Assembly (NCBI RefSeq): GCF_001439695.1
Contig: NZ_JYLL01000026.1
Span: 1 to 64,000 of the forward strand
From: Pseudomonas veronii
GTDB taxonomy: Bacteria; Pseudomonadota; Gammaproteobacteria; Pseudomonadales; Pseudomonadaceae
DNA: 64,000 nt
Direction: 5' to 3'
Shown here: positions 25,308 through 32,756 of the stretch, piece by piece
Layout: every line of letters begins with the position of its first letter
Position numbering within the stretch: position 1 is the first letter of the stretch
The notes under the pieces: model-generated
Database searches by the model: none
Told to the model about the DNA's origin: nothing
What the model saw: the letters and a program-made list of their open reading frames with translations, nothing else
Translations under genes and position numbers: made by a program

Positions 25308-26069
25308 ATGACCCAGCCAAAAATCTCATCCATCGCCTACCTGATCGCCGAACCCGTGCGCGCAGTGATCCTGATCACCCTGGCAGATGGCAGTTCGATG
25401 TCTGCCAGCGCCTTGGCCGATGCCGCTGGCGTGACGCCGCAGACGGCCAGTTCGCACCTGGCGAAGCTGCTCGACGGCGGCTTGCTCACCGTGGAGATCA
25501 AGGGCCGCAACCGCTTCTATCAATTGGCCGGCCCCGATGTGTCCCATGTGCTGGAAAGCCTGGCGGCGGTCGCACCGCAAACCAGTTCGTGGCGTAGCCT
25601 GCCCAACCGTTCGGCCCATGAATTGCGTTTTGCCCGTTGCTGCTACGACCACCTGGCCGGCCAGGTCGGCGTAGCGGTGACCCAAGGCCTGCTGGAGCAG
25701 GGTTTTCTCCTTGAAAGCGACGAGCGCGAATACGTGCTCACCCGGCGTGGTACCGAGTGGCTGCAGTCACTCAACCCGCAGGCCGGCGAGCCATGCTTGC
25801 ACGACCACCTCCAGGCCCGCCGCTGCCTGGATTGGACCGAACGGCAACACCACATCGCCGGGCCGCTCGGCACCCACCTGCTGGAGACTTTTTGCCAGTT
25901 GGGTTGGCTGCGCCGAACCGCCGGCTCGCGCGCGGTACATGTGACCGGCTCGGGCTGGCGGGCATTCAAGCTGCATCTGGGGATTGAGCACCTGCGCCAT
26001 CTCGAAGCACCGCTGCATGCCGTGACCCCGGCCAGGAAAACCCTTATGCCGGCACCTGTTGCGAGCTGA
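25308..26069 (+). CDS. ArsR-like winged-helix regulator of the biosynthetic cluster
   Basis: The 253-residue protein has an N-terminal ArsR-type winged helix: SASALADAAGVTPQTASSHLAKLLDGGLLT at residues 31-60 contains the recognition helix. A long C-terminal half (about 100-240) carries RCCYDHLAGQ and RRCLDWTERQHH segments, typical of the longer ArsR-like group without a plain metal site. It lies between the two biosynthetic operons, is divergent from the exporter gene, and overlaps the convergent GST gene end by 26 bases. It probably binds the shared inverted repeats. Confidence 0.88.
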   Translation: MTQPKISSIAYLIAEPVRAVILITLADGSSMSASALADAAGVTPQTASSHLAKLLDGGLLTVEIKGRNRFYQLAGPDVSHVLESLAAVAPQTSSWRSLPNRSAHELRFARCCYDHLAGQVGVAVTQGLLEQGFLLESDEREYVLTRRGTEWLQSLNPQAGEPCLHDHLQARRCLDWTERQHHIAGPLGTHLLETFCQLGWLRRTAGSRAVHVTGSGWRAFKLHLGIEHLRHLEAPLHAVTPARKTLMPAPVAS

Positions 26070-26709
26070 ACAAGCGCTCGATTTCGGCGATGCGGCGCTC
26101 CTGGGCCACCCCGCTCTGCTGCCAGGCGAGCAGCGCATTGATCCGCGCGTACCAGGCCGCCACATGGGGATACTCCAGAAACGGCGCCTGGGTCCGCGGG
26201 ATATGACTCAGCGGGGCCGCCAGGTCGATGTCCGCCAGGCTCAACGCGTCGCCCACCACAAAGCGCCGGGTGCGCAAGTGCCCGTCGAGCACCGCCGTGT
26301 AGCGGTGGATCGCCTGCAGCGCTTCGGCCACCAGGGTCGGGTTCTCGGCGCGGCCTTTGAGGCGGTCCATGAACCGCTGCTCGATCAGCACCGTGGGCCC
26401 GCGACGAAAATGCTCGGCGGCCCAGAACATCCATTTGAGCGTTTCGTACTTGGCATTGCCCGCGGGCAGCAATGACGAGCCGGCCCGTTCCGCCAGGTAA
26501 ATCATGATCGCCGAGGCTTCGAACAGCACCACGTCGCCGTCGACCAAGGTCGGGATCGTGCCGTTGGGGTTGAGCGCCAGGTACTCCGGCGTGCGGTTCT
26601 CGCCACTGAACAGGTCGAGGAAGACGAATTCGACCTCAAGCCCCAGGTAAGCGGCGGTCGTCAGTACGCGCCGGGTATTGCTCGAACCTCTGTCGCCATA
26701 CACTTTCAT
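26044..26709 (-). CDS. Glutathione S-transferase
   Basis: The 221-residue protein has a thioredoxin-like N-terminal domain (MKVYGDRGSSNTRRV with candidate catalytic Ser9/Ser10, then NPNGTIPTLVDGD and FEASAIMIYLAE for glutathione binding) and a helical C-terminal domain with SLADIDLAAPL. It overlaps the FAD-protein stop by four bases, so it is the last gene of a three-gene operon. It may add or remove glutathione during product tailoring or detoxify a reactive hydrazine or electrophile. Confidence 0.88.
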   Translation of the reverse strand: MKVYGDRGSSNTRRVLTTAAYLGLEVEFVFLDLFSGENRTPEYLALNPNGTIPTLVDGDVVLFEASAIMIYLAERAGSSLLPAGNAKYETLKWMFWAAEHFRRGPTVLIEQRFMDRLKGRAENPTLVAEALQAIHRYTAVLDGHLRTRRFVVGDALSLADIDLAAPLSHIPRTQAPFLEYPHVAAWYARINALLAWQQSGVAQERRIAEIERLFSSQQVPA

Positions 26710-28175
26710 GCCACTGCCTCGGTTGCGTGTTTGTCCATGAATGAAGGGTGCTCGGCGAGCAGCATCACCACCTCGCGGGCCTGGCGCACCGATTGGTACA
26801 CCGAATTGACCATCGGCGCCGCCAGGTACGAGGCCATGCCCAGCAGCCAGATGTCTTCCGGCGCTTCGGCGCCGGGCAGGCTGACCTGCAACTGCGCTGA
26901 CACATAAGGCGGCGTACACGGCGTTGCCGGCGGCACCTGCAGCTCAAGGCCGTTGCGCGAGGCATGGAAAAACTGTTTATGAAAACCGCTGGCGCACACC
27001 ACCGCATCCACCGCCTCGATGCGCCCCTGGGCATCGTGGACCCGCCATTGGCCTTGCCACTCAAGCTGTGTCGGCAAGTGCGCGGCCAGCTGCAGGCGCC
27101 CTTCGTCGATCAGGCGCAGCAGCGTGGTTGCGGTCTGCAAAGGCACCGCGAACAGGTAACGCCCGACCGCTTCCCAGCAGTTTTGCAGCGCCGCCACGCG
27201 CACCGAGGGCGGCGCCGCGCGCAACTTCCCGTCGGCCAGGTCCATGCACTGCACCAACAGGTTCTGCCAGTCCGTCGCGCCCCGTCGGGCCAAGGCGACT
27301 TCGCCGCGCAGGCGCCGGATGGGCTCCGCGCTGCGATCGACTTGTTCGCGCAGCGAGCGGCCATTGATCGCCTTGGTCGCCCGCGCAACGATGCGCAGCA
27401 AGTGCCAGTACAGCTTGGGGTTTTCCAGGTCCAGCCGGGCGAATCGCGCTTCATCCAGGGCCACCGCGCCACGCCGGGGGGTGGCGGTACGCACGCCCGG
27501 CAAACGCCCGGAAGGCGACGCCATCAGCACCTGGTGCCCCGCGCCGCAGAGCAGCAACACACTGTCGACCGCCGACAGGCGACTGCCCAGCACCAAGACC
27601 CGTGACGGTTTATCCAGGCTGTCCAGCCAGGCCTTGGCCGGGTATGGCGTGGAGAAAATGCCCGGCGCACCGGCATGCGGGCTGACCAGCGGCGGCACGA
27701 ACGGCGCGGCACTGCCGGTGCAGACCAGCACGGCACAGGCGCGCAGGTCGCCGCCGTCATCCAGCACCAGGCGATAGTCGCCGCGCGCGACCGGCTGGAT
27801 ATGCCGCACCGTCGCCCGCACGATCCGATGCGCAATGCCCCGGGCCTCGGCCACATCGCGGTACTCGGCATAGCGTTGCTTGAGATAGCCCGCCACCCAG
27901 GTCCGTGGCACAAACGCGTCTTCGCCGACGTCGATGCCCTGCGCCTGGAGGTAACGCTGAAAGTCGTGCGGCTCATCGTCCAGTATCGACAGGGTCTGCA
28001 CCGAGGTATTGCATAACAGCACGTCCTCGCAGACGCCGAAGGCAATCGAGTCCGCCAGCCCCTCGGGATCGATGATGTCGATACGCTTGGCGTTGCCGGC
28101 GCGCACCAGTTGGATAAACGCCGCGACACCGGTCACCGACCCACCAATGATCGCAACCGCCGCACGCGGGTTCAC
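26706..28175 (-). CDS. FAD/NAD(P)-binding oxidoreductase (biosynthetic tailoring)
   Basis: The 489-residue protein starts with an FAD motif AVAIIGGSVTGVAAFIQLVRAG and contains a second nucleotide motif VLVLGSRLSAVDSVLLLCGAG near residue 205, plus DAVVCASGFHKQFF near 395. It belongs to the FAD-NAD(P)-binding (NAD_binding_9-like) group, whose substrates are mostly unknown. The start is a GTG overlapping the SnoaL-like gene stop (GTGA); a longer reading upstream only shadows that gene. It ends in a four-base overlap with the GST gene. It could be a monooxygenase or oxidase acting on the cluster product. Confidence 0.8.
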   Translation of the reverse strand: MNPRAAVAIIGGSVTGVAAFIQLVRAGNAKRIDIIDPEGLADSIAFGVCEDVLLCNTSVQTLSILDDEPHDFQRYLQAQGIDVGEDAFVPRTWVAGYLKQRYAEYRDVAEARGIAHRIVRATVRHIQPVARGDYRLVLDDGGDLRACAVLVCTGSAAPFVPPLVSPHAGAPGIFSTPYPAKAWLDSLDKPSRVLVLGSRLSAVDSVLLLCGAGHQVLMASPSGRLPGVRTATPRRGAVALDEARFARLDLENPKLYWHLLRIVARATKAINGRSLREQVDRSAEPIRRLRGEVALARRGATDWQNLLVQCMDLADGKLRAAPPSVRVAALQNCWEAVGRYLFAVPLQTATTLLRLIDEGRLQLAAHLPTQLEWQGQWRVHDAQGRIEAVDAVVCASGFHKQFFHASRNGLELQVPPATPCTPPYVSAQLQVSLPGAEAPEDIWLLGMASYLAAPMVNSVYQSVRQAREVVMLLAEHPSFMDKHATEAVA

Positions 28176-28606
28176 AGCGCTTGCGCCTTCGCCAGCACTG
28201 GCGCCAGCAAGCGCACGCCATACCAGCCCCAATACACGCGGTGGCAGGTGATCAAGCCGTTTTCTATCTCCATCATTTCCATCAGGTCGACCTGCTCCCC
28301 CGTCGGCGTCTTGCGCGGGTATTCCCACGTCAGGTTGCGGCCGTTGATGAAGGCTTTATCGCTGCGATACCACTCAGCCAGGTCATTGGGAAAGCGGCGC
28401 TTGCTGTCCTCCATGAACCGCTGGATCGTCCCCCGGCCGACCAGCACGCCGCTGCCGTGGTCGGGGTAGATCGCCAGCACCAGCGGCGTTTCGAACACCG
28501 CCTGCTCGGCATACAACGCCGCCGTCGCGGCCAGGTCGCCGGCACAGACGCTGGCGTGCCAGGCTTCATAGATAGCCAGCAGGCCGGGATCGATGGACGC
28601 AGTCAT
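28172..28606 (-). CDS. SnoaL/NTF2-like protein, first gene of the tailoring operon
   Basis: The 144-residue protein has the NTF2-like cone fold pattern: YEAWHASVCAGDLAATAALYAEQAVFETPL at the N-terminus, a central GSGVLVGRGTIQRFMED and a terminal HRVYWGWYGVRLL. Such proteins act as isomerases, cyclases, hydrolases or binding proteins. The ATG has GAGGAAACCTC upstream; the longer reading from 28675 is not supported. It is followed without gap by the FAD protein. Confidence 0.8.
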   Translation of the reverse strand: MTASIDPGLLAIYEAWHASVCAGDLAATAALYAEQAVFETPLVLAIYPDHGSGVLVGRGTIQRFMEDSKRRFPNDLAEWYRSDKAFINGRNLTWEYPRKTPTGEQVDLMEMMEIENGLITCHRVYWGWYGVRLLAPVLAKAQAL

Positions 28607-28649
28607 GAGGTTTCCTCGCGTGGCAGCACCGCTGCTAATAGAAGCCGCA

Positions 28650-28694
28650 ATTGTAAAAAATTGCCACCCCAGCATGCTTCGACCTGGCCCGAAG
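28650..28694 (-). promoter_or_regulatory. Second cluster operator with -10 box, before the SnoaL/FAD/GST operon
   Basis: On the plus strand CTTCGACCTGGCCCGAAG (28677-28694) matches the repeat at 25229-25246, with 17 of 21 bases identical when the following TGT is included. On the minus strand a TACAAT box (28650-28655) follows after 21 bases, the same spacing as at the exporter promoter. Co-regulation of both operons by the ArsR-like protein is the simplest reading. Confidence 0.68.
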
Positions 28695-28721
28695 TGTCAG
28701 GCACGCGATGCCTCTCAAGGA

Positions 28722-29264
28722 TTACAGGGCGCCCAACTGTTTCATCAAGGTGAGGTTGTCTTCGATGTGCCAGTTGGCGGCGATCTTGCCGTTGTCGATC
28801 TGATAGATATCGGTGGCGATAAAGTCCACGGGCTGCCCACCGCCCTTGATCTGGCCGAAGGTGCCGGTGAAGTGCCCGCGAAAATGCAGGTGAACCACCA
28901 CGCGGTCGCCGGCGATGAGCATGTGTTCGACCTCGCAACGCAGGTCCGGCACCGCTTCACGAAACGCCCGGGAGGCGAGCAACGGGCCTTCGGGGCCTTG
29001 TTTACGTCCGGCCGGTGGGGTTTTGTCGATGAAATCTGCGGCCAGCGCCTCACGGGCCAGGCTTTCGTCACCGGTATCCCAGAAGGTGTCATAACGGCGG
29101 GCGGCGGTTTCCATGAGCGCCAGTTGCGCAGGCGGGAGGCTCTTGTCCACCACCAGCACACCCGGCTTGACCAGTTCAGTGCTGGCCGCCAGGACGGCGC
29201 CGGAAAAGGTCGAGGTCAAGAGTGTGGCGATGAGGCAAACGCGCGCTATAGGTGAGGGTTTCAT
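28722..29264 (-). CDS. Exported SnoaL-like protein
   Basis: The 180-residue protein begins with a Sec signal peptide (MKPSPIARVCLIATLLTSTF, cleavage near VLAAS at about 27) followed by an NTF2-like domain with YDTFWDTGDESLAREALAAD and IATDIYQIDNGKIAANW. A clear AGGAG precedes the ATG. It would act in the periplasm. It is 25 bases after the deacetylase-like gene and likely co-transcribed with it rather than with the biosynthetic cluster. Function unknown. Confidence 0.8.
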   Translation of the reverse strand: MKPSPIARVCLIATLLTSTFSGAVLAASTELVKPGVLVVDKSLPPAQLALMETAARRYDTFWDTGDESLAREALAADFIDKTPPAGRKQGPEGPLLASRAFREAVPDLRCEVEHMLIAGDRVVVHLHFRGHFTGTFGQIKGGGQPVDFIATDIYQIDNGKIAANWHIEDNLTLMKQLGAL

Positions 29265-29289
29265 TGAAAAATCTCCTTGGGTGATGGGC

Positions 29290-30297
29290 TCAGAGGGTCT
29301 CGTGTTCGCGCAGGCTAAGCGGGCTTTTAAGGGTGTACTGCGCGATAGCGTCCTTGCGCATGAAGGCCACGCCGGGGTGGCTGTTGGCATAGCGCAAAAA
29401 CTCATCCCAGACCCGGACCATTTGCGGCGTACCGCTGATGCGGTCGTGGGCGCTGATCGACATCATGCGGCGCCGGCTGCCGGCCTCTTCGTACAGCTGG
29501 TCGAAGTCCAGCTTCACCTGTTCCAGGAACTGCGACGGTGAGTAGTTGCGGCCTTCGATCAAGACGATGTCGTTGTTGCGCAAGGTGTACGGAACCACCA
29601 CGAAATCCTGGCCGTTGACCTGCTCGATAAACGGCTCGTCGCGACTCACATCGTCGATGTGATAGACGTAGCCAAGCTCTTGCAGCAGCGCCAGGGTGTT
29701 GGGGCCACGGCGCAGCCAATTGCAGTTGTAGCCGCTGACCGGCTGGCCGGTGACGTCCTGCACCATGCTCGCGGCCTGGCGCAGGAACGTGCGTTCTTCA
29801 TCGCGGCTCATGGCAAATTGCGAACTCCAGCGCGGGCCATGGCCCGCCGCCTCGTGTCCGCGCGCGACGATTTCCCGGGCCAACTGCGGATGCCGCTTCA
29901 CCGCATCGCCGATCATGTGGCTGGTGACCTTCACCCCATGCCGGTCCCAGAGGTCGAGCAGCCTGGGAATGCCTTCGCGGTAGCCATAGGCGAACCAGGT
30001 ATTGGTGGCCGGGTCAGCGGGCACGCTGTCGGGGAAGTCCACTTTGGGAAACGGGCTGTCGGTGCCCTTCAGCGGTTGCCCACCGGCCTCGAACTGCATC
30101 GAGATCGAGACCACAAGCCGTGTGTCGCCGGGCCAGAAACCACCCTTGGCCTGGCGCGCAGCCGGTGCCGCCCCACTCTGCCCGGCCTGCGCCGCGCTCG
30201 CGTTGGCGCTGCCGAGCAGCGATCCGGCGGTCAACACCGCGGCGCCCGCGCCCGCCTGGGCCAGGAAGGTACGCCGTTGCAGGTTCACAGATGACAT
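29290..30297 (-). CDS. Exported polysaccharide-deacetylase-like protein (carbohydrate esterase 4 fold)
   Basis: The 335-residue protein has a twin-arginine-like signal (QRRTFLAQAGAGAAV) and a NodB-homology domain with HGVKVTSHMIGDAVKRHP, GHEAAGHGPRWSS and the late SISAHDRISGTPQM segment. Members of this branch include PuuE-type enzymes acting on small amides as well as sugar deacetylases. The ATG of MSSVNL has GGAG upstream. It is divergent from the LysR gene, which may control it. Confidence 0.82.
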   Translation of the reverse strand: MSSVNLQRRTFLAQAGAGAAVLTAGSLLGSANASAAQAGQSGAAPAARQAKGGFWPGDTRLVVSISMQFEAGGQPLKGTDSPFPKVDFPDSVPADPATNTWFAYGYREGIPRLLDLWDRHGVKVTSHMIGDAVKRHPQLAREIVARGHEAAGHGPRWSSQFAMSRDEERTFLRQAASMVQDVTGQPVSGYNCNWLRRGPNTLALLQELGYVYHIDDVSRDEPFIEQVNGQDFVVVPYTLRNNDIVLIEGRNYSPSQFLEQVKLDFDQLYEEAGSRRRMMSISAHDRISGTPQMVRVWDEFLRYANSHPGVAFMRKDAIAQYTLKSPLSLREHETL

Positions 30298-30398
30298 GAC
30301 GGTAACTCCGTTGAATAAACACGGATGCAACGTTAGTCCTTTAGGTTTATTTTGATAATTGAGCTGAAATCAAAAATCACTTTCGGAAAAACCGAATA

Positions 30399-31295
30399 AT
30401 GCTGCTGAAGAACCTTGAGCTGTTTTTGTTGATCGTCGAGAAAGGCGGGCTGTCTGCCGCCGGCAGGGAACTGGGCTTATCGCCGGCCTCGGTGTCGGAA
30501 CGGCTGGCGCAGCTGGAGAGTTTTTACGGCGCCAGCCTGCTCAAGCGCACCACCCGCGCGATCAACCTCACGGATGAAGGCCGCCTGCTGGTCGATGGCG
30601 CGCATCGCCTGTTGGCAGACGCCGACGAGTTGCACACCAGCATTCGCCTGGGCGCCGACACCCTTTGCGGGCCGATCCGCCTCAGCGCCCCGCAAGACTT
30701 CGGTCGCCAATACATCGAGCCGATCCTTGCGCAGTTCATGCAGGAGCACCCGCAGGTCAGCATCGACCTGAACCTCAGCGATGGCTATGTCGACCCCGTC
30801 GGCCAGGGGATCGACTTCGCCGTGCGCTTCGGCGCGCTGGCCGACAGCACCCTGCATGCCCGTCTGATTGGCGAAAACCGCCGAGTGGTGTGTGCATCAC
30901 CGCTGTACCTGGCGCGCCACGGCACCCCGCAACACCCCGAGGACCTGGCCGCGCACGAGTGCCTGGTGATGCGCTTCGGCGTCAATATTTCGCGGGAGTG
31001 GGCGTTCATGCAGCACGGGCAGACCCACCGGATCATGGTGCGTGGCCGCCGCGTGGCGAACGACGGCGCGCTGGTCCGCCAATGGTGCCTGGCCGGCCAC
31101 GGGATTTGCTTGAAATCGGTGTGGGACGTGCGTGCCGACCTCGACGCCGGCCGCTTGGTCGAGGTGCTCGAGGATTACGACTTGGGCCGCACAGCGCTGA
31201 ACATCGTCTACCCGCCCACGCGCATTCAGCCCAGACGGGTGAGAATGTTGATAGAACGCATCGTTGCGCAGCTGGCGAGCGACAGTGCCAGGTAG
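30399..31295 (+). CDS. LysR-family transcriptional regulator
   Basis: The 298-residue LysR protein has an N-terminal winged helix (GGLSAAGRELGLSPASVSERLAQLE at residues 15-39) and a periplasmic-binding-like effector domain. It resembles the DsdC/CrgA-like subgroup with IRLSAPQDFGRQYI near residue 90. It is divergent from the deacetylase/SnoaL pair across about 100 bases and probably regulates it. It is shorter than MexT, so I do not link it to the pump genes downstream. Confidence 0.88.
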   Translation: MLLKNLELFLLIVEKGGLSAAGRELGLSPASVSERLAQLESFYGASLLKRTTRAINLTDEGRLLVDGAHRLLADADELHTSIRLGADTLCGPIRLSAPQDFGRQYIEPILAQFMQEHPQVSIDLNLSDGYVDPVGQGIDFAVRFGALADSTLHARLIGENRRVVCASPLYLARHGTPQHPEDLAAHECLVMRFGVNISREWAFMQHGQTHRIMVRGRRVANDGALVRQWCLAGHGICLKSVWDVRADLDAGRLVEVLEDYDLGRTALNIVYPPTRIQPRRVRMLIERIVAQLASDSAR

Positions 31296-31398
31296 GCATT
31301 GCGGCGTTCCTTGCAGCGCGCGCAACATGCCTTTGTCATCAAGCATATTGATAGCTGCCTAATGAAACCCGCAGACTAGAGGGCTCACTCCGCGCTTA

Positions 31399-31415
31399 TA
31401 TCATTCCGAATGATA
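31399..31415. promoter_or_regulatory. Palindrome before the RND pump operon
   Basis: TATCATT-CCG-AATGATA is a perfect 7-3-7 inverted repeat about 85 bases upstream of the membrane-fusion gene, followed by A/T-rich sequence. It may be a regulator site for the pump. The 204-base gap here holds nothing else that I recognise. Confidence 0.5.
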
Positions 31416-31499
31416 GTTATCTTTGCTTCATTCGATTCGTGACCTAGCAGCTCCCCGCGCATGATCCGCCCATCTCAAATACATTGGCGGATACACCTC

Positions 31500-32741
31500 A
31501 TGGAACAGACACTCAAACACTTACGCTTGCCCCTGGCGATTCTGGCCGTGGCGGTGATGAGCGCGTGCGGCAAAACCCCGGAACAAGCGGCCGCCATGCC
31601 TCCTGCAAAAATCAGCGTGGCCAAGGTGCTTGAGCAACCGGTCAACGAGTGGGACGAATTCACCGGACGCCTGGAAGCACCGGAAACCGTGCAGATCCGT
31701 CCACGGGTGTCCGGCCAGATCGATCAGGTGGCCTTCACCGAAGGCGCCCTCGTGAAGAAAGGCGACCTGCTGTTCCAGATCGACCCACGCCCGTTCCAGG
31801 CCGAGGTGCGCCGCCTCGAAGCCCAACTGCAACAGACCAAAGCCGCCGCCACCCGCAGCGATAACGAAGCGCAACGGGGCGAACGCCTGCGTCAGAGCAA
31901 CGCGATCTCCGCCGAACTGGCCGACTCGCGCACCACCGCCGCCCAGGAAGCCCGCGCCGCTGTCGCCGGCATCCAGGCGCAGTTGGACCTGGCCAAGCTG
32001 AACCTGAGCTTCACCCGCGTCATCGCGCCGATCAGCGGCCGTGTCAGCCGTGCCGAGATCACCGCTGGCAACCTGGTCACCGCCGACGTCACCGCGCTGA
32101 CCAGCGTGGTCTCCACCGACAAGGTCTACGCCTACTTCGACGCCGATGAGCGCGTGTACCTCAAGTACACCGAACTCGCCCGCCAGGGTCGCCGTGGCGC
32201 GACCACCCCGGTGTACCTGGGCCTGTCGAATGAAACCGGCAACCCGCACCTGGGCCAGATGAACTTCGTCGACAACCAGGTCAACCCGGCCACCGGCACC
32301 ATCCGTGGCCGCGCGGTATTCGACAACAGCAAAGGCGAATACACCCCTGGCTTGTACGCCCGCCTGAAACTGGTCGGCAGCGGCACTTACTCCGCCGTGC
32401 TGATCAACGATGAAGCGGTCGGCACCGACCTGGGCAAGAAGTTCGTGCTGGTGATGGAAGGCGACAAGCCAGCCTACCGCTCGGTGGAACTGGGGCCGAA
32501 GATCGAAGGTTTGCGCATCGTGCGCAGCGGCCTGAACAAAGACGACACCATTATCGTCAAGGGCCTGCAGCGTGTGCGCCCGGGTGCGCCGGTCGCCCCG
32601 GAAACCATCCCGATGGCCAGCAAGGAAACCCTCGCCGCCTTGGCCCAACAACGACAAGCGCTTGAAGCCAGCAACCTGGAGCAAGTGGCGCCGGAAAAAA
32701 CCGCGCCCAAGCTCGCAGCCGTCGCGACTCCACGCGGTTAA
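31500..32741 (+). CDS. mexE: RND efflux membrane-fusion protein (MexE-like)
   Basis: The 413-residue periplasmic adaptor has a lipoprotein signal (AVAVMSACGKTPEQ, Cys near residue 23), an alpha-helical hairpin (about 100-170), lipoyl halves with RPRVSGQIDQVAFTEGALVKKGD and VIAPISGRVSRAEIT, and a beta-barrel domain. The ATG of MEQTLK is preferred over a start 13 codons upstream because the signal then has normal length. It precedes the RND pump gene by 15 bases. MexEF-OprN pumps export fluoroquinolones, chloramphenicol and signalling precursors. Confidence 0.88.
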   Translation: MEQTLKHLRLPLAILAVAVMSACGKTPEQAAAMPPAKISVAKVLEQPVNEWDEFTGRLEAPETVQIRPRVSGQIDQVAFTEGALVKKGDLLFQIDPRPFQAEVRRLEAQLQQTKAAATRSDNEAQRGERLRQSNAISAELADSRTTAAQEARAAVAGIQAQLDLAKLNLSFTRVIAPISGRVSRAEITAGNLVTADVTALTSVVSTDKVYAYFDADERVYLKYTELARQGRRGATTPVYLGLSNETGNPHLGQMNFVDNQVNPATGTIRGRAVFDNSKGEYTPGLYARLKLVGSGTYSAVLINDEAVGTDLGKKFVLVMEGDKPAYRSVELGPKIEGLRIVRSGLNKDDTIIVKGLQRVRPGAPVAPETIPMASKETLAALAQQRQALEASNLEQVAPEKTAPKLAAVATPRG

Positions 32742-32756
32742 GGGATACGACTCAAG

